In this document: positions 60,634-64,000 of the stretch, piece by piece
How positions within the stretch are numbered: position 1 is the first letter of the stretch
How the letters are laid out: every line of letters begins with the position of its first letter
DNA from: Ceratodon purpureus
Lineage: Eukaryota; Streptophyta; Bryopsida; Pseudoditrichales; Ditrichaceae
Length of the DNA stretch: 64,000 bases
Assembly (NCBI GenBank): GCA_014871385.1
Contig: CM026426.1
Location: 78,659,566 to 78,723,565, forward strand
Direction of reading: 5' to 3'
Translations under genes and position numbers: made by a program
Notes under the pieces: model-generated
What the model was told of the DNA's origin: nothing
What the model saw: the letters and a program-made list of their open reading frames with translations, nothing else
Databases searched by the model: none

Positions 60634-63475
60634 TTATTCAGAATCCGGAGACACAAATCTCTCCAAGGAGGCCTTTATAATGTCCAGTTGTTTCAGTGGG
60701 ATCTTCAGCGATGGATCCTTGCCAACGCCCCGCTCGTTGACATTTTTTTTAACTTTGGATTTCCAAGCTGTTATGATTGCATCAGTACTCTGCCACGACT
60801 CGGGTACATCCTTCTCAACTGTCCAACGAAGTCTCCCATCCACATCCCAGCCGGTATAGAATTTCAAAACATTTTCATCTCGGGAAATTGGGTGGTAGAA
60901 CTCTACTTGGATCGTGTTCGGGAGGTCAGGGTTCGAATTAGGGTCAGTCAAGGCCCTCGCAAGCCAGAAAGGACGATCGTCTTCATCGCAGGGTCGTAGC
61001 GCTAAGAAGTACCCTGCAAAAAGGTCTCGCGTCACACGGAATGACGGTCCTGGGCGATCTCGTTTGTGACCAACAAAGTGATCATCCTCTGCGAACTCCT
61101 CGCGCAAAGTTCCATCTTCCTGAAACGCGTCTTCGACGGAGTGAGCGAGCCGCGTGGATGGCCAAAAACCATGCTCCAAGGCGGGGACAGCATCAAAGGG
61201 GATGGAAAGAGCCTCTTTAACATCGTTCCAATAGTATGAGAGTGGCTCATAGATTCTTCTGGACTGGACTGACTCCGAAGATAGCCTCTCCCAATGATCT
61301 ACAAAACCCGACAAGCCCTTAATCACATCAGGCAGGTGCCGCATCTCGCGAGGCGCCACGGCACCAGGAACACCACGGGGCCATAAAGATCGACCTTCTG
61401 AATCCTCCTTCCACAACTTGATGCCACAACCATCTCCTTTTGGCAACCAGTCGTCGTCGTGATAGAAGATTTTATACTTCATGACTGGGCATCCTGAAGA
61501 ATCTACATAGAATTTGAACTGATGAGCTTTAGTGTGACCCATTAACGTATGGTCGCCATCAAGCATCCACTCCGCGATGAATTTCTTGAAATCTGGGACC
61601 TCCTGAATAAGATGCGGAATTGTTGGTACAGCTTCATTTTTCATGAAGGACTTCATGAGGAGAGGTACTGTGGGGAAGTCCTCCCTCCGCAAAGCCATGC
61701 TCCATCGCCCGAAAAGGGCATCAATATCGTCATGAGTATGGCCGACCAGCATGAAATTCACGTACACTTCGCGAAACACCCGCTTCGCGACTAATAGGGA
61801 CCAGAATGAAAATACAAATCTATTCTTGTTTTCACTGACAGCGTTATCCATTTGGACGTTAAGAATGGGAGGCAAGGGTTTAGCAGCAACAGGAACCTCA
61901 CGAGGAGGGCCAAGAGGATCCAAACACATCTCTGAACCATGCAAAAGCGCGGCATACAATGGGTGGGACGGATTCTCTTGAAAGAGTTCCCTAGAGGTGG
62001 ATTTAGGGGGTGACTCAAGGTCCCGAAGGAGCTTCGCAAACGATCCAACCGTGTAATTAGCGTCGTGTGAGTAAATGTCAAGGCCATAATGGGCGTAACG
62101 TTGGTCCACATGCCCATGAGCAAGCATTCCGGTGACAGCGAGAGGAAGCTTCATGAGACCGTCTAAGTGTTTGACCTTGTGGGATAAGGCCGGCGACGCC
62201 GTCTTCGAGTGGTCCATCTTGTCATGCATAATTGTAAGAACTTCATGCGGAGTAGCCTTCGACCTGAATCGATTTAGGTAGTACAAGTCCCTATGCGCCA
62301 TTGCAGAGTCATTGTGCAGCCTCATTTTCTTAGACCACAACAGGGACGCCTGAGATCCTGTTACAGTCAACTTCTTCTAGGACTGGAACTCATCACATTT
62401 TTAGCAACGAGCGAAGTTGTCTCCTGCCCGTTTGGCGTAATATTCTGGATAGCTAAGCCTCCTGATCTTGCTCAAGTTAGAAGCGGACATAGGAGGCAAT
62501 CCACAGTCCGTTAAATGCTCATCGAGGATCGCAATCTTTTCCTTCCATTTGAAACTGGAAGGCAGAACTTTAGCTACAACTGTCTCCCCTGAAGGCAGAA
62601 CACGACTCTTGTGGGGCATGTGGTCGGCATGCCTGTCAAGGATGGCCCCTAGGACGGCAGTTGCTACCACTGTGTGATTTCGAGGTTTACGTAAACTAGT
62701 ATTACCATGAAATTGAGCTTCGAAACCAGCAGCAGCATACTTGGCATTTCTATAAAATGTACTGGAGCTCACTCCCATAATCTTCATCCATGCGAAGGGG
62801 CAAACATCTATGCCCTCCAGAGTCACCACACTCCTCCCCGCAGAATTCTTGTGGATCTGTCTATGTACGTCGAGTTTTATGTGGTTACGGAACTGCACTG
62901 TGGTCTTGTCGTACATACGCGACCGTAGAGTAGAGATTTTATCTCTGGGATAGTGTTGGACGCATAGGTGAGCGCAGCACGTGTTTGCCGCTATAGAGTT
63001 GATAGATGGCTAAGTCATCAGAAACTCAGCGTGACGTGATATAGGTGGGGGGTATTCCTAGAGGAGTTATCATACGATTGGATACGATCTCCCAGGGATC
63101 GGTTACGCTCCGCAACCCAACGGTTATACACATCACGTTGACTATGGTGCTCTAGGCTAACTCCATCCAGAGAGACGTGGCTGATAGGCCACGTTTTGAA
63201 GGAGTACCTCCAATCATCCTCTGACTCTTCTTCGACTAACATACGTGATACCTGGACGACGACAACGGAATCACCAAGGGGACCAACCGTGTCAGATACC
63301 AAGCTGGACCGTGGGTTCCGGATCAAACCCTTTGCTAACGGGATATTGTCGTCACTGTATATTGTTACAGTCCTGTTCTGCCATTGTCCTGAGGGTACAA
63401 CCACAAAGTCTGGAAGGTCTGGGTTTATGGGCGCTTCAACCGGTACCTCGTCATCTGAGACATAATCCATTGTAC
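60634..63475 (-). pseudogene. DUF7869/RNase-H-like transposase gene, element B copy 2 (near-intact)
   Basis: The exon opens at 63475 after a CAG acceptor, with MDYVSDDEVPVEAP. Domains in order: an N-terminal acidic part; VVTLEGIDVCPFAWMKI; HKSRVLPSGETVVAKVLPSS; a CxxC-type patch (FARC, KCDEF); MRLHNDSAMAHRDLYYL; IMHDKMDHSKTASPA; NVQMDNAVSENKNRFVFS; YVNFMLVGHTHDDIDALFGR; then a C-terminal region ending LERFVSPDSE at 60634. VGHTHDDID is the signature I associate with DUF7869, and the D/N/E-rich motifs suggest an RNase-H-like nuclease. Defects visible: a frame switch at a C6 run near 63052, MT-TAG-PSINS near 63010, and TAA and TAG near 62400 and 62380. From 62370 to 60634 the frame is uninterrupted for 578 codons. 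Confidence 0.78.
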
Positions 63476-63562
63476 CTGGAATGCAACAGATCCAATTTTA
63501 TGAGAACATATTATACTCCTTGAAGAGAATTCATCTTTAAATTTGAGAACTTATCCCAGGCG

Positions 63563-63782
63563 CAGTTTAGCTTGAGTCGAGCCAAACTGTTCCTGGACTA
63601 TGGGAAGCATGAGTTAAGCTCGAGTCGAGCTAAACTTCTGCTGCCGTGTGGATGCAGCAGTTTAGCTCGACTCGAGCTAAACTCATGCTGCCCGTACGGC
63701 AGCAGAAGTTTAGCTCGACTCGAGCTAAACTCATGATGCCCTTTGGATGCAGCAGTTTAGCTCGACTCGAGCTAAACTGCTG
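63563..63782. repeat. Array of five family-B palindromes, copy 2
   Basis: Sites begin at about 63563, 63612, 63659, 63707 and 63752, spaced 45-49 bp. Three are perfect around TTTAGCTCGACTCGAGCTAA. The array lies in the intron upstream of the exon opening at 63475, as in copy 1. A first-exon-like segment (VSAYSKSETLNS) lies at about 63870-63820 before a GTAAGC donor. Confidence 0.88.
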
Positions 63783-64000
63783 TCCGCAAGAAGCGGCGCT
63801 TTAATAGGTGCTTACATCGTCGGAATTCAGAGTCTCAGACTTAGAGTACGCTTACGGTGTCCGCTCTCAAACGTTTCCAAGTAGTAAGTGAGACACTGCC
63901 AATACATTATGAATTGAAACAATCGCAAGCATACAACAACCAGAAATCAATGAGATGTACTGATGATCGGAGAAAACTAAAGAGAAGACGTACTAGAGAA

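Larger units (their letters stand above)
59648..64000 (-). mobile_element. Element B copy 2, inverted, truncated by the window edge
   Basis: Starts with ACACCATATTCGTTATTTTG at 59648, matching in inverse the right end of copy 1. The order then mirrors copy 1: subterminal hairpin, ~155 bp palindrome units, DUF7869 gene (minus), intronic palindrome array. The rest, which in copy 1 holds the AT-rich centre, ParB-methyltransferase gene and FCP1-like sequence, would lie beyond base 64000. Confidence 0.75.

Noticed and set aside
11916..63475. TAG read as a sense codon (alternative code)
   Set aside because: TAG stops co-occur with frameshifts, TAA and TGA, and differ between the two element B copies, so decay explains them better.

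Overview
The window looks like nuclear DNA of a land plant, most likely a seed-free plant such as a moss. The reasons are plant-type (CCCTAAA)n telomere-like repeats, GT-AG introns, plant CACTA and Mutator (MULE) transposases, and long AT-rich intergenic DNA. The species cannot be named from sequence alone. I see no convincing intact host gene; almost everything recognisable belongs to nested, decayed DNA transposons. Exon borders below were read by eye and are approximate.

Layout. (1) 0.8-7.6 kb: remains of a CACTA element, with a Tnp2 transposase on the minus strand, an unassigned ORF, and a second transposon ORF on the plus strand. (2) About 9.3-22.6 kb, 'element A': a MULE transposase (minus) and, divergently, a multi-exon gene (plus) with a ParB-like domain followed by DNA-methyltransferase-like motifs. 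Interspersed TGGCGCTAGCGCCA palindromes and two inverted copies of a ~0.73 kb MITE lie around them. (3) 24-27.4 kb and 44.3-48.1 kb, 'element C': the 3' half (methyltransferase motifs) and 5' half (ParB-like) of another such gene, apparently split by element B, with its own palindrome family (GGTTCTCGGTACCGAGAACC type). (4) 27,368-44,345, 'element B': a ~17 kb element bounded by inverted repeats beginning ACACCATATTCG. It carries a DUF7869/RNase-H-like transposase gene (plus), a ParB-methyltransferase-like gene (minus), an FCP1/NIF-type phosphatase-like pseudogene, and many copies of a third palindrome (TTTAGCTCGAGTCGAGCTAA type). (5) 48-59.6 kb: AT-rich non-coding DNA with tandem repeats and one possible two-exon fragment. 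(6) 59,648 to the window end: a second, inverted, less damaged copy of element B, cut by the window edge.

The main observation is that three unrelated elements each carry a ParB-like plus methyltransferase-like gene, and each carries its own private family of short palindromes. In A and B these sit in introns near the 5' ends of the genes. This suggests an element-encoded DNA-binding or DNA-marking system that recognises its own element, similar in logic to the VANC anti-silencing proteins and motifs of VANDAL MULEs, but built from different protein parts. The copies here are mostly pseudogenes, so the system is inferred from remnants.
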